Origin: an uncultured Saprospiraceae bacterium
GTDB taxonomy: Bacteria; Bacteroidota; Bacteroidia; Chitinophagales; Saprospiraceae
Length of the DNA stretch: 64,000 nt
Direction: 5' to 3'
Assembly (NCBI GenBank): GCA_937942435.1
Contig: CALDEM010000054.1
Location: 1-64,000, forward strand
Shown: piece after piece, positions 1-8,321 of the stretch
Layout of the letters: each line of letters starts with the position of its first letter
How positions within the stretch are numbered: the first letter of the stretch is position 1
The notes under the pieces: model-generated
What the model saw: the letters and a program-made list of their open reading frames with translations, nothing else
Databases searched by the model: none
What the model was told of the DNA's origin: nothing
Position numbers and translations under genes: made by a program

Positions 1-3000
1 AGAAAAAGGACAAGCATTGTTATTATCTTCTATGTCTACTTTTACAAAAACGTATTCATAAGCATAAGAACCATCAGCTAACTCTATCGCAGCATATACT
101 TTAATCAAGTTGATGCCTTCATCTAAACATGTAAAAGTGACGCTACTCAAGGATTCTTCAAATGACTGATTTTCCTTGGAGATGGAGGTTATAATATCCT
201 GAGTACAAGGATGTTCTACTTTCAAAAGCAAATCACTCACCCACACTTCCACGACACCTTGATTAGAAAGTGATGTCGATATACCAATGGCTATTGGTGT
301 AGGAGATTTGGCATTTTCTATATTGACAAACTCCACGCATTCACTTTCGTTACCGCAACGATCTGTTACTTTCCATGTTATACTATGTCTTCCTATCGGA
401 AGCTCTCCATTGAAGCTTATAGCTGAGCTATCTCTATTAAGTGCCGCTACTTGATCGATGGTTCCATCGTTGTCATAGTCAATCTCAAGAGACCAGCTTA
501 ACTCTTCGCTTGCAGTACAATTATCAGTTGCTTCCTTAGAAAGACTTACTGACACTCTGTTACAGTCATCAGCCACTTCTGACATAAACAATTCTTGATC
601 ATTACTACAGTTTATAATCTCCGGAGCTTCTCCATCCGACACTTTTATAACTTGACTTCTATTTACTACTTTCTCAATCCCATCAATACTGCAATAGTCT
701 ATAATCGTCCAAGTTCTGATGATCTTGCTGCACGTTTCTGATTGATCATCTGAAAACTCAAAATATTGATCTTCATATGACATGGCTAGTAATTCGCAAG
801 GACGATTTGCTATTGTTGGTCGCCCAAGTTGATCAGGACTTATAGCATTTTCTTGATTACATTCTTCAATTATAATTTCTGGAACAGGCCATATTATTGA
901 TGTTGTATCCAGCTCTCTACCGCCTCTTATTTCTATAGTCTGAGTACAGGATCGTGACCTATTACCACCTTGGTCAATAGCTGTAAAGGTTCTGTATATA
1001 AATCCTACGCCACATTGATTTATCTCCTCTCGAGTATCAACCATCACTTGAGGGCTATCACAATTGTCTTTATATGTGCCATCTAAAAGCGGACCTGTAG
1101 AACTAATCACTAGACTATCTGCAATAGGAAAAGTCCCTTGCTCTCCCTCCTTTTGCAATCGGCCGAACAGATATCCATAGGGATCACTCTCAGAAGATGC
1201 AATCAGAGGAAGTGAACAGTCTACTACGACATCAGGTGGGCAAGTTATGATCGGTGCTATTTGATCCATAACAATCACCTGGCCAGTACAAAAATTTTCA
1301 TTGCCTGCATGATCTATAACTCTTAACACTAGGTTGACTGTGTCCCCGACATCAGCACAACAGAAGTTAACAAAGTCTCTCCATGAAGTATCTTGCTTTG
1401 TACATGATTCTTCAACTCTTCGTACTTGTAAGGATGCTATCTCACAATTGTCATATGATCCAATATCCAATGATTCAATTGGATACTTCATGATACCTCC
1501 TACTATAGAGATCGTTGTGTGCTCCAGACAAGTTGCCACTGGTCTTACATTATCAACTACAGCGACAATTAAAGTGTCAAGTCCTTGGTTAAAACAGTTA
1601 TCCTCAGCCATCACGACAACCTTCTGTACTCCTTTGGATAACGATACCGTATCTATGGATTCAGCTTGTTTTCCGTTTCCAACGATAGAGTATTTTAGTT
1701 GACTTGCATCTTGACAGTTGTCCTCTACAATTAGATCAATCTCAGACAAATCGAAAAAGCCATAACAGTCATAAACACTTGTGAATATGGTTATCGTATC
1801 TTCTAAAGAGCTGATAGTTGGAGCAATTTTATCTTCAACTTTTATTCTTTGTATTCTAGAAGCTTCTCGCGCGGGATAACCACATAGTTCTTCTGTTATG
1901 GTCCAATATCTCTTTATGACTTTAAAGCAATCAGTATCTACATCTAATTCATCTCTAAAGGATGCTGTGATACCACATTGATCTTGTAGCGTATTTAGAA
2001 TAACATTGCCAATCTGAGGTTCTCCAAATAATTGAAATGACAAAAGATCAGGATCATATCTTTCGCAAGAGATAGTTGTATCAATTGGAAAGAGAATTTG
2101 TCGTGTTGATAGAAGCGAATCAATATTTGCGTAAGCGATATCGATAACTTGGATACATGGCAAAGACAAATTACCAGCGGCATCAACAGCTATAAATTCT
2201 CTTGTTAAATGTCCAGTTATCTGAGGATCGTTGCAGACGTCTACAAAGTCGATATCTCTCACTCTCCATGTTATATCACCACACTCCGCGCCAACATCAG
2301 GTCGATATATATCTAAGTCCACAAAACAAGACAACCTTATAGTATCAACACATGTTATAATCGGTGCTATGTTGTCAGAAATTAAAATATCGTTTTCGCA
2401 ACAGATATCAAGATCTGTCTCACATAATATGTACTTAATTGTTTGACCTATGAATGGCCCTAATTGAAAAGTATCACCTGTCAGTGTATCATTTTCTGTT
2501 ACTATAGCTACATCCAAGTTAGGTGCGCAAACTAGCAAATCTGATCCTATGATAGCTTCTTTTGTTATTGTAGCTTGACAAAGACTATCAAGCTCTAGAG
2601 ATATTGGAACACATCTTAGATTAGTACTATCGATAGAGCTTACGACTAGTTGAAAGGTACAAGATGAAACGTTGTCACTTTGGTCCTTGGCTTCATAACT
2701 AATCTCATAAATTCCTACTCCTAACGCAGCTCCTAAAAATGGACCGCCCGTTTGTTCAAGCGTGATGTCATCACAATTATCAAATGCTTGAGGAAGAGAC
2801 CACCCTGCTGATGTCGTACAAGAACCAAAATCAGAAACGACAATATGTTGCTGTTCAGGACAAACAAAGATTGGAGCTGAGACATCAGCCGCTTGTATAT
2901 TAATAGTATCTCTAATCTCATTGCCGCATAAATCCGATATAGAGTAAATAACATGTGACTCTCCTGTCGCAAAATCATAGTCTACAGGTCCTGTATAAAG

Positions 3001-4662
3001 GTATTCGTCTATTACAAAAAAGTCCTTGTCAGTTACAGTGACTGTGATTGTCTTATCACCATGTTGATCCAGATCAATTGGAATCGAGATAGGCGCAGAC
3101 TGGTTACACTCCAGAGCCACCTCTATACTCATGTCTTGAATGCCAGCTAATAAAAAGCCAGTGAGTGTGTCTGGTAAAACATTAAAAACTCTGGACACTG
3201 TGCTTGACATGCCACAAGTGTCAATGGCCGTCCATCTATATGTCACTGGATAAGCCCTGCAAGGATCAACTATATAGTCATCTATGGACTCTATTATATC
3301 TATCCCATCGCTAACTCCGGCAGCATTGGTAGCAAAAAGTGTTTGATGCGCAGGAAGAGTATCAGTGCTTAAGACATCCTTGATCTCATCTGGGTCAGCC
3401 TGAAATGTAGGTGGCACACCATCGGGCTCGACATAAAATGTTGTAGTCATCTCTGATGTCATACCACAAGTATCAACCGCCTGCCACCTATAAGTAACGT
3501 CATAGCCAAAACAATTATCTTCTTCAAATGCGTCGATTGTACTAATCATCGTGATGCCATCTGTAGACCCATCAGGGTTAACAGCTATCAGATCAACCAA
3601 TAACGGAAGAGGTTCTCCAACTGGTATGGTATCGATATCGGCAGGTAGAGATGCAAACACTGGGCCTCCAGTCTTTGGAAGAACCCTAAAAGTTCTTATA
3701 AACTCTGCAGTAAGACCACATGCGTCGGTAGCGGACCATCTATATGTAACCTCATATCCCGCACAACCACCTTCTACAAAAGTATCTACAGATGTCGTCG
3801 TTTCTATCTCATGAAGCGTGCCTTCTCCGATGGTATCAATAGCTATGAGATCTTCTAATTTTGGCAATTCTTCTCCATCGATAATGTCAGGAAGGTTAGA
3901 AGGTGTTGGAATAGTCGGAGGAAGATCTGTAGCTAAGATGACTGACACATCACAAGTTGTTATGACCTCTCCTTCATCTGTTGCAACCTTTATCTCAACA
4001 AATAAATCCTCACTCACTATCGTACCCGGAGGAGGTATTTGCATGAGCGTATATTGGTCCGTTACATCTATCGGTGGTGTATCACAAGTATCTTCAAGCG
4101 TTACTCCTAAAGTAAAATCAGGTAAAACATATAGACATTCTAGATTCTTTCGAAGTTTAAACTCTACAGGACAATTTATTTTAGGGGCACAGGCAAATTC
4201 GCTACATGACTCTCCAGGGGTAGCACTGAGCTCGATGATGTTATCATCAAAGGCATTAGTCTTACAAACTAAAAATGAAATTGTATCTCCTGCTTCAAGA
4301 CCCTCGGTATTGATCTCATATCTGTCGTTGTGTGTAGCAGACTCTACCAGCTCTTCACATGTCTCTGCATAGAAGATGTCAACAAGATCTCTTTGTTCTC
4401 GCCACCATCTTTCGGTAAGGGTAATGTTGGGACATTCGAGGAGGTCCGTTTTATCATCTTTTGTCTTTCTCATGATAACATGAAAAAGTTCACATCTTTT
4501 GACCTCTTCATTACATCCACAAAGATCTAAGCCAAGTCCAGTAGGTGTATATCCGATAGATAGGTCTATATAATAGCCCGTCCCGCAAGAGGTTAAGTCC
4601 TGTGCTTGTACACATAAGGACCATAAGATCACTAAGAAGAGTGACCCAAAGGCACGTTTCAC
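1..4662 (-). CDS. Giant secreted HYR-like repeat adhesin, N-terminal part (3' end outside window)
   Basis: Reading the minus strand from 4662 leftwards gives one uninterrupted frame of 1554 codons that is still open at base 1, so the protein is larger than 1550 residues. The start is a GTG at 4662; an in-frame TAG lies about 17 codons upstream and no ATG intervenes. Residues 1-21 form a signal peptide (KRAFGSLFLVILWSLCVQAQ). The mature part is rich in Cys, Asp and Thr. Residues about 248-499 are three tandem repeats of about 84 residues, each with a YRW-x-A-x-D-x-CG core. Further on come HYR-like units with openings such as APIITCPPDVVVDC and APIITCVDTIRLSC. In Bacteroidota such proteins are usually exported by the type IX system, carry a C-terminal sorting domain and act as surface adhesins. 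That C-terminus cannot be seen here, so secretion by that route is inference. Confidence 0.9.
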   Translation of the reverse strand, partial: MKRAFGSLFLVILWSLCVQAQDLTSCGTGYYIDLSIGYTPTGLGLDLCGCNEEVKRCELFHVIMRKTKDDKTDLLECPNITLTERWWREQRDLVDIFYAETCEELVESATHNDRYEINTEGLEAGDTISFLVCKTNAFDDNIIELSATPGESCSEFACAPKINCPVEFKLRKNLECLYVLPDFTLGVTLEDTCDTPPIDVTDQYTLMQIPPPGTIVSEDLFVEIKVATDEGEVITTCDVSVILATDLPPTIPTPSNLPDIIDGEELPKLEDLIAIDTIGEGTLHEIETTTSVDTFVEGGCAGYEVTYRWSATDACGLTAEFIRTFRVLPKTGGPVFASLPADIDTIPVGEPLPLLVDLIAVNPDGSTDGITMISTIDAFEEDNCFGYDVTYRWQAVDTCGMTSEMTTTFYVEPDGVPPTFQADPDEIKDVLSTDTLPAHQTLFATNAAGVSDGIDIIESIDDYIVDPCRAYPVTYRWTAIDTCGMSSTVSRVFNVLPDTLTGFLLAGIQDMSIEVALECNQSAPISIPIDLDQHGDKTITVTVTDKDFFVIDEYLYTGPVDYDFATGESHVIYSISDLCGNEIRDTINIQAADVSAPIFVCPEQQHIVVSDFGSCTTSAGWSLPQAFDNCDDITLEQTGGPFLGAALGVGIYEISYEAKDQSDNVSSCTFQLVVSSIDSTNLRCVPISLELDSLCQATITKEAIIGSDLLVCAPNLDVAIVTENDTLTGDTFQLGPFIGQTIKYILCETDLDICCENDILISDNIAPIITCVDTIRLSCFVDLDIYRPDVGAECGDITWRVRDIDFVDVCNDPQITGHLTREFIAVDAAGNLSLPCIQVIDIAYANIDSLLSTRQILFPIDTTISCERYDPDLLSFQLFGEPQIGNVILNTLQDQCGITASFRDELDVDTDCFKVIKRYWTITEELCGYPAREASRIQRIKVEDKIAPTISSLEDTITIFTSVYDCYGFFDLSEIDLIVEDNCQDASQLKYSIVGNGKQAESIDTVSLSKGVQKVVVMAEDNCFNQGLDTLIVAVVDNVRPVATCLEHTTISIVGGIMKYPIESLDIGSYDNCEIASLQVRRVEESCTKQDTSWRDFVNFCCADVGDTVNLVLRVIDHAGNENFCTGQVIVMDQIAPIITCPPDVVVDCSLPLIASSESDPYGYLFGRLQKEGEQGTFPIADSLVISSTGPLLDGTYKDNCDSPQVMVDTREEINQCGVGFIYRTFTAIDQGGNRSRSCTQTIEIRGGRELDTTSIIWPVPEIIIEECNQENAISPDQLGRPTIANRPCELLAMSYEDQYFEFSDDQSETCSKIIRTWTIIDYCSIDGIEKVVNRSQVIKVSDGEAPEIINCSNDQELFMSEVADDCNRVSVSLSKEATDNCTASEELSWSLEIDYDNDGTIDQVAALNRDSSAISFNGELPIGRHSITWKVTDRCGNESECVEFVNIENAKSPTPIAIGISTSLSNQGVVEVWVSDLLLKVEHPCTQDIITSISKENQSFEESLSSVTFTCLDEGINLIKVYAAIELADGSYAYEYVFVKVDIEDNNNACPFS

Positions 4663-4876
4663 TATGGGGATAATAGTGTTTACTGTTTTGTACGGATGAA
4701 AGAGAATATAGGTCTATATCTCTCGAAAGAATGATCAATAACAGGTAGGTATAATCAGTGTTCTAAAACTGAAAATCAAATATATGAATTATTTATATAT
4801 GTAGTATTTATTATAGCTCTTTAGTAGGGTACTTTCTGGTCATTGGTTCGGCCTTACTTCGTGATGCGCCAGCCAC

Positions 4877-4884
4877 TATCTTTG
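4877..4884 (+). promoter_or_regulatory. Putative -7 promoter box for the TM2/TPR gene
   Basis: TATCTTTG matches the Bacteroidota -7 consensus TAnnTTTG and lies 42 bases before the ATG at 4926. No -33 TTG at the expected distance was found, so this is tentative. The rest of the divergent gap 4663-4925 is AT-rich and holds no gene that I can support. Confidence 0.3.
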
Positions 4885-4925
4885 TCCAACATTTTAAGTA
4901 TTTTGGCATTCTCGACGCTCGTTTT

Positions 4926-5681
4926 ATGAAAAATAAAGTTGTTGCAGCATTATTGGCTTTTTTTGGTGGCATTGTTGGCCTTCACAAGTTCTATCTAAGG
5001 GACTCAGGGGCAGGGATTTTTTACATCTTTCTCTTCATCATGACACAAAGCTTTTTTCCAATATCATTTATCTTAGGCTTTATTGATGGGCTTCGGTATC
5101 TCATGATGCCTCCAGAGGAGTTTGATCGTAAGTTTAACAAAAGATACAAACGGCAAAGGCCTACCAGAAAGACTAACTCAAGAGTTGACAGATACGAAAC
5201 AAGAAAGAAAACTAACAGAGGAGTCAGCCGGGTTCGATCCAACCCTTTTAAGAAGAGTGGTCTTAGAAAATATAAAGAATACGATATAGAGGAGGCTATA
5301 GAAGATTTTCATAAAGCACTTAAAATTGATCCAAAGGATATCTCTATTCATTTTAATCTAGCATGCGCTTATTCTTTGATGGAGGATAAAGAAAAGTCAT
5401 TTAAGCATCTAGAGTTGGCTGTAGTTAAAGGGCTCAAAGACACAGAGAGAATCATGAAGCATGATGATCTCGCTTTTTTGAGAATTCAACCTGAGTTTCA
5501 AGATTTTAAAACTAACGGTTTTAAAATGGGAAGGAGGGTTCGAAACAATCCCGAACAAAGCGAAAAACCCATGGATGATATTCTCTTAGCTCAGCTCAAT
5601 AGGCTTATGGAGCTCAGGAAAAAAGGAGTACTTACCGAACAGGAGTTTTTAAGAGAACGCAAAAAGGTTTTGCTGAGATAA
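4926..5681 (+). CDS. TM2-domain / TPR / SHOCT-like protein
   Basis: A 251-residue protein with three recognisable parts. Residues 1-65 are a TM2 domain: two hydrophobic helices around the GIVGLHKFYLRDSGAG turn. A basic linker follows (about 70-115). Residues about 115-190 contain a tetratricopeptide unit (YDIEEAIEDFHKALKIDP, then HFNLACAYSLMEDKEKSFKH). The last 35 residues (LAQLNRLMELRKKGVLTEQEF) resemble a SHOCT short C-terminal domain. The product is probably an inner-membrane protein with a cytoplasmic TPR that binds partners; the function is unknown. Start is the first ATG. The comF-like gene follows after 5 bases, so the two are probably cotranscribed. Confidence 0.8.
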   Translation: MKNKVVAALLAFFGGIVGLHKFYLRDSGAGIFYIFLFIMTQSFFPISFILGFIDGLRYLMMPPEEFDRKFNKRYKRQRPTRKTNSRVDRYETRKKTNRGVSRVRSNPFKKSGLRKYKEYDIEEAIEDFHKALKIDPKDISIHFNLACAYSLMEDKEKSFKHLELAVVKGLKDTERIMKHDDLAFLRIQPEFQDFKTNGFKMGRRVRNNPEQSEKPMDDILLAQLNRLMELRKKGVLTEQEFLRERKKVLLR

Positions 5682-5686
5682 TAAAA

Positions 5687-6370
5687 GTGAAAAGATATTT
5701 CGATACGGTTATAGGTCTTATGTTTCCTAAGCTTTGTTATGCCTGTCGAGAATATGAGCCGCTCAACAATCAACTCTTTTGCCTCTCTTGTCAAGAGCGT
5801 TTACCGTTTGTCTCATCCAAAGAAGATGCACTTGCGGCCTTAGAGGGAAAAGATTACTTTCCGGAAGAAATATCGGATTTCAGTACTCTCTTTTATTTTA
5901 CTAAAGACTCGCACGTAGCAGAGATCATCCATCGTATCAAGTATGAAGGCCAATATAGAATGGCCAAAGATCTGGGTGTTCTTTTAGGAGAAAAGATCTT
6001 GCTTGATCAAGATTTACGAAAGTATACAATCGTCCCTGTCCCGATACATAATAAGAGAAGAAAGGACCGTGGTTACAACCAAGCAGAAGAGATTGCTAAG
6101 GGCTTTACCATGGTCAGAGATATCCCTATCGCCAATGACTACTTAATCAGGACTAAACACGATAAGTCTCAGACGGCCAAAGATAAAAACGAGCGTTCAG
6201 AGGCACTAAAGCACTCTTTTACAATTAGTCCTTATCACGAAAGATTAAGCCATATCATCCTCATAGATGACGTCATAACAACTGGATCTACGATCAACGC
6301 TTGCTATACACAGCTAAAGAAAAAATCGCCAACTCATGTTATCGTTGCCTCACTTGGTGTAAGTATATAA
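5687..6370 (+). CDS. ComF family phosphoribosyltransferase-like protein
   Basis: A 227-residue protein of the ComF/GntX family. The N-terminus has a paired-cysteine zinc-ribbon-like element (LCYAC at about 18-22, FCLSC at about 33-37). The C-terminus has the type I phosphoribosyltransferase PRPP loop IILIDDVITTGST, with Asp194-Asp195. In naturally transformable bacteria ComF helps DNA uptake; in others the role is unclear. The start is GTG at 5687, five bases after the upstream stop. No other competence genes are in the window, so a competence role is not shown. Confidence 0.85.
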   Translation: MKRYFDTVIGLMFPKLCYACREYEPLNNQLFCLSCQERLPFVSSKEDALAALEGKDYFPEEISDFSTLFYFTKDSHVAEIIHRIKYEGQYRMAKDLGVLLGEKILLDQDLRKYTIVPVPIHNKRRKDRGYNQAEEIAKGFTMVRDIPIANDYLIRTKHDKSQTAKDKNERSEALKHSFTISPYHERLSHIILIDDVITTGSTINACYTQLKKKSPTHVIVASLGVSI

Positions 6371-6434
6371 TTGCTCATTGTGGCTCATGCTGCTTTTCTA
6401 TTACCTTGCGACTTATATCTGAAAGTGACACTTT

Positions 6435-7607
6435 ATGTATCCCAATTTATCCTATCTACTGCATGATCTTTTTGGCTCAGCAAGAGACAATGCCTTTTCT
6501 ATAGTTCAGATGTTTGGGCTCATGCTGGGCATGACTTTTCTTACGGCGGCTTATATATTATATAAGGAGTTAAAAAGAAAAGAAGAAGAAGGTCTATTGA
6601 TACCTATCAGCTCAGAAGAGAAGGTAGGTGCTGGGGCTAAATGGGGTGAAGTCTTGATGAATGCTTTGTTTGGTTTTATCCTTGGATTCAAATTGCCGAT
6701 TATCATTGGTGACTTCAGTACGTTTAAAGACAATGCCGCGGGTATTGTCTTTTCTGGGCAAGGCAACTGGATGGTTGGCATACTTGGTTTAGTGGCGTTT
6801 GGTGGATATACATACTGGCAAGGAGAAAAAAGTAAATTACCTAAACCCAAGATTGTAAAAAGAGTAACACATCCGTATCAAAGGATTGGTGATATAACTG
6901 TGATCGCCGCTATATTTGGTCTGTTGGGTGCTCGGCTCTTTTCTATTTTAGAAAATCTAGATTCTTTTTGGAGTGATCCAGTTGGTCAACTATTCTCCGG
7001 GAGTGGGCTGACAATCTATGGAGGACTCATACTTGCTTTTATAGCCAACTACATCTTCGTAAAAAAACATAAAATACCTCCAATCCATGTCATGGACGGT
7101 ATAGCACCGGCGCTGATCTTAGGATATGCTGTAGGTCGGTTAGGCTGTCAACTGTCTGGAGATGGCGATTGGGGCATCATCAATGAGCTTGCTAAGCCTG
7201 GTTGGTTTGTCTTACCTGATTGGATGTGGTCATATGATTATCCTCACAATGTGCTCAATGAAGGAGTTGCTATAGAAGGTTGTACAGATAAGTATTGTAG
7301 AAGATTGTCGGCTGGTGTTTTTCCAACACCTATCTATGAGATCATAGGGAGTGTTTTGATTTTTATAATTCTGTGGGTACTTAGGAAGCGTGTTAAGTTT
7401 ACAGGTTTTATATTTTTCTTATACGCCATCCTGATGAGTATAGAGCGGTTCTTAGTCGAGTATATCCGTGTCAATCCTCGATATGACTTTTTAGGATTTC
7501 ACTTATCGCAGGCACAGATCATCTCTATAGGAATCTTTCTGGCAGGAATAATCGGACTTGTCTATTGGTATAAGAGAAGGGATAAACCAGTCATCATGAC
7601 TGCTTAA
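6435..7607 (+). CDS. lgt: Prolipoprotein diacylglyceryl transferase (divergent, Bacteroidota type)
   Basis: A 390-residue polytopic membrane protein of the Lgt family, which moves diacylglycerol from phosphatidylglycerol to the lipobox cysteine of prolipoproteins. The family core is visible as TIYGGLI (about 193-199), HVMDGIAPALILGYAVGR and GRLGCQLSGDGDWG (Arg235). It ends with a final helix pair and a basic tail. At about 390 residues it is longer than the roughly 290 of the E. coli enzyme. The canonical signature GRxGNFxN reads GRLGCQLS here, and the usual HGG histidine is Tyr195. The same GxGDGDWG form occurs, as I remember it, in related Bacteroidota proteins annotated as Lgt. It ends 3 bases before the convergent gene at 7611. 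Confidence 0.8.
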   Translation: MYPNLSYLLHDLFGSARDNAFSIVQMFGLMLGMTFLTAAYILYKELKRKEEEGLLIPISSEEKVGAGAKWGEVLMNALFGFILGFKLPIIIGDFSTFKDNAAGIVFSGQGNWMVGILGLVAFGGYTYWQGEKSKLPKPKIVKRVTHPYQRIGDITVIAAIFGLLGARLFSILENLDSFWSDPVGQLFSGSGLTIYGGLILAFIANYIFVKKHKIPPIHVMDGIAPALILGYAVGRLGCQLSGDGDWGIINELAKPGWFVLPDWMWSYDYPHNVLNEGVAIEGCTDKYCRRLSAGVFPTPIYEIIGSVLIFIILWVLRKRVKFTGFIFFLYAILMSIERFLVEYIRVNPRYDFLGFHLSQAQIISIGIFLAGIIGLVYWYKRRDKPVIMTA

Positions 7608-7610
7608 ACT

Positions 7611-8243
7611 CTACTTCTTCTTTTTAAAATCTCCGCGGCGAATCGCTTCAATGAATTTTTTCCAAGAAAGTGGATTGAAGATATTCTGTGGTCTAAACTG
7701 CCCAGCAGAATAGTATGCTTGAGCAGTCTGTTGAAGCTCTGATCGAGAGACCTCAGTACCATCTGCTGGGAGAATCTGCTTTAGGATATCAATTTTAGCA
7801 GGAGAGAGGTTTTCGTAGGCTATATCTTCGAGATAATTGTCTACCTCCAATGCCAAAAACTCTATCTCAAAAAAATCGCGATCAGGCCAAGGAGAGATCA
7901 CCGCTTCTGGCAAAAACAATGTGTCTTTTTTAAGCACTATGTCTTTGGAGATAAATGTTCCTTCTACACTATCAGGTACTTGGTACTCCTGATCCATAAA
8001 ACCGATACGACTGAAGATGACTATTTCATTTTCTCTTACAGGCAATGAATAAAAACCATCTATACGACAAACCGTCCCTCTGCTGGTTCCCTTAACAGAA
8101 ACATTGGTATACAACGGAACGGATCCTCGTTCGTCAGCGATCTGACCTGAGAGCTGTACAACTTTAGCTTCATCTTGAGCAAGCATAGCACCACCAGATA
8201 GAAGTAAAAATCCAAACAGCAAATACGATTTTAATGTAGGCAT
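7611..8243 (-). CDS. Secreted carboxypeptidase-regulatory-like domain protein
   Basis: A 210-residue exported protein. Residues 1-22 are a signal peptide (YLLFGFLLLSGGAMLAQ). Residues about 30-110 match the pattern of a CarboxypepD_reg-like beta-sandwich (VQLSGQIADERGSVPLYTNV, KGTSRGTVCRIDGFYSL), the plug-like module common in Bacteroidota outer-membrane and periplasmic proteins. The C-terminal half has no family that I recognise and ends in a basic tail. The ATG at 8243 is preferred over an in-frame TTG at 8252 because it begins directly before the signal peptide. It lies 78 bases beyond the end of lon on the same strand. The function is unknown. Confidence 0.75.
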   Translation of the reverse strand: MPTLKSYLLFGFLLLSGGAMLAQDEAKVVQLSGQIADERGSVPLYTNVSVKGTSRGTVCRIDGFYSLPVRENEIVIFSRIGFMDQEYQVPDSVEGTFISKDIVLKKDTLFLPEAVISPWPDRDFFEIEFLALEVDNYLEDIAYENLSPAKIDILKQILPADGTEVSRSELQQTAQAYYSAGQFRPQNIFNPLSWKKFIEAIRRGDFKKKK

Positions 8244-8321
8244 CTTAAACAAAGTTAAGCATTAAACGACTCAACGATGCTGAAGGACTATCACAAATGA
8301 CTTTTAACAGGCATTTAACGC

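Noticed and set aside
1334-4530. Plus-strand open frames up to 184 codons (for example 3818-4372) across the left end
   Set aside because: They lie antisense to the single minus-strand adhesin frame, which is open for 1554 codons with signal peptide and repeats. Their translations show no domain and a Ser/Thr-rich shadow composition.
6301-6504. A 67-codon plus-strand frame between comF-like gene and lgt
   Set aside because: It overlaps the 3' end of one gene and the 5' end of the next in another frame, and the Cys-rich translation resembles nothing.
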